Part shown: one piece after another, positions 63,106-64,000 of the stretch
How positions within the stretch are numbered: the stretch's first letter is position 1
How the letters are laid out: every line of letters begins with the position of its first letter
From: a virus
Direction: 5' to 3' (one strand)
IMG/VR virus record: IMGVR_UViG_3300025174_000008
Location: 1-64,000 of that record
Length of the DNA: 64,000 bases
Position numbers and translations under genes: made by a program
The notes under the pieces: generated by a model
Databases searched by the model: none
Seen by the model: the letters and a program-made list of their open reading frames with translations, nothing else
What the model was told of the DNA's origin: nothing

Positions 63106-64000
63106 ATGCCTGTATTCGTCCAATCCATCACGACTCCAACGTTGATGGGGATCTACGCGATCGAGCGCGAGCCCCCGGCGCTGGTGCAGTCCGCCGGGAC
63201 CGCTACCGCGTTACTACTGGGACAGTTCCCGTGGGGTCCCACCCATGTCGACCAGGCAACGCCCTTTCACCCGACGAACATCGGAGACCTGGCGTTGACG
63301 ATGGCGCCTCCCGGGATGACCCGCACCGGTTCAGGGTATCTCGCACTGCTAAAAAAGGGCTGGTACGACCTCCGTATCGTGCGCGCCGTCGGGAGCGCAG
63401 CGGCGAAGGCGACGGCGAACCTAGTGAATGGCGGAACCACCATCCTGGTCGCCACGCTGAAGTACGTTGGGGCCGCCGGCAACTCCGTCACGTGGACCAT
63501 CGCCGCCGCATCCGACGGAGACGCCAACCACTTCGACCTAACGATCACGATCACCGGGGCGAGCGGTACCAGCTCAGACATCCTGCGCAACGTCGATGCG
63601 TCGGGGTCGTCCTACACGGACCCGACGACAACGGGATGCATCCTGCTCGGGTCCATGACGCGCTCGAACACGGGACGTCCGACAGACGGCACCGGAAGCT
63701 TCAGCACCGGTTCCGACGGCACCGTAAACTCGGCGCGTTACCTCGGTACGGCTGGGTCCGGAGACTACGGTCTAGCGCTAGCCGAGTCCGACCGAGACGT
63801 GCGGGTCGTCTTTGCGGATGACCCCGGAGACGTTGACCGAGCCGGCGTCATGGCGGGGCTCGTGGCTCACGCGACCCTCATGGGCGACCGGATGGCACTG
63901 ATCCACGGGGACTCTGGGCTCACGCTGGCGCAAGCCCAGACCGACGTCGCCACCTCTGGTTACTCGTCCTGGCAAGCAGCCTACGTCGACGGTTGGGTAC
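63106..64000 (+). CDS. Contractile tail sheath protein, cut by window end
   Basis: Open for 298 codons from ATG at 63106 with no stop. N-terminal MPVFVQSITTPTLMGIYAIE, ALLLGQFPWGP, then Thr/Gly/Ser-rich beta domain and YGLALAESDRDVRVVFADDP, GVMAGLVAHATLMGDRMALI follow phage tail-sheath proteins. Indicates a myovirus. Confidence 0.85.
   Translation, partial: MPVFVQSITTPTLMGIYAIEREPPALVQSAGTATALLLGQFPWGPTHVDQATPFHPTNIGDLALTMAPPGMTRTGSGYLALLKKGWYDLRIVRAVGSAAAKATANLVNGGTTILVATLKYVGAAGNSVTWTIAAASDGDANHFDLTITITGASGTSSDILRNVDASGSSYTDPTTTGCILLGSMTRSNTGRPTDGTGSFSTGSDGTVNSARYLGTAGSGDYGLALAESDRDVRVVFADDPGDVDRAGVMAGLVAHATLMGDRMALIHGDSGLTLAQAQTDVATSGYSSWQAAYVDGWV

Overview
The window looks like most of the genome of a temperate, contractile-tailed (myovirus-type) phage with high-GC DNA, dense short genes, many 4-base ATGA or GTGA gene overlaps and frequent GTG starts. 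The evidence for phage is a complete packaging and head module (terminase small and large subunits, portal, MuF-like protein, scaffold, major capsid protein, neck proteins), a tail-sheath gene cut by the right window edge, a tyrosine integrase with an excisionase-like gene, and a divergent CI/Cro-like switch. The host is probably a high-GC Gram-negative bacterium. A lipoprotein gene with Gly/Ala/Pro-rich linker and Cys-rich tail at 36.7-37.2 kb is in the style of Myxococcota (Polyangia) lipoproteins, but the host assignment is inference. Layout: (1) 1-2.9 kb, minus strand: a compact CRISPR locus made of a truncated array with 36-nt repeats, a structured segment beside it, a coiled-coil protein and a 575-aa RuvC/zinc-ribbon effector of Cas12/TnpB ancestry. 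(2) 3.4-8.4 kb, minus strand: DHH phosphoesterase, PD-(D/E)XK exonuclease, putative single-strand annealing protein and small genes. (3) 8.3-9.4 kb: lysogeny switch with a shared operator-like motif on both flanks of the repressor. (4) 9.4-36.7 kb, plus strand: a long early operon with many small genes, excisionase and integrase plus a tRNA-3'-end-like attachment site, two DNA methyltransferases each preceded by a paralogous zinc-ribbon gene, DUF2303 protein, nuclease, SNF2 helicase, replication genes including a DnaB helicase and a second DnaB-like ATPase with an HNH domain in place of its N-terminal domain, dCMP deaminase, a lysozyme-like protein and dNMP kinase. (5) 36.7-43.9 kb, minus strand: lipoprotein, N-terminally truncated TnpB with an IS200/IS605-like end, then an accessory operon with ASCH, HTH and GIY-YIG proteins and strongly structured intergenic segments. 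(6) 44.2-64 kb: tRNA-Met-like gene, tiny paralogous proteins, PAPS-reductase/ParB pair, packaging, head, neck and tail genes, with cargo genes (two glycosyltransferases, bacterioferritin, a methyltransferase) between the head completion and neck genes. 
 The parts fit a temperate life cycle: the CI-like repressor would hold the leftward and rightward operons off; the early operon supplies recombination, nucleotide metabolism, DNA methylation and replication; the late operon builds a contractile virion. The minus-strand CRISPR locus at the left end could act against competing phages or plasmids. The strongest candidates for a new system are this phage-borne mini type V CRISPR locus with its coiled-coil partner, the HNH-DnaB paralog, the zinc-ribbon/methyltransferase couples, and the terminase-motif mini-proteins plus bacterioferritin inside the late operon. 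All family assignments are from reading motifs by eye; no database search was run.
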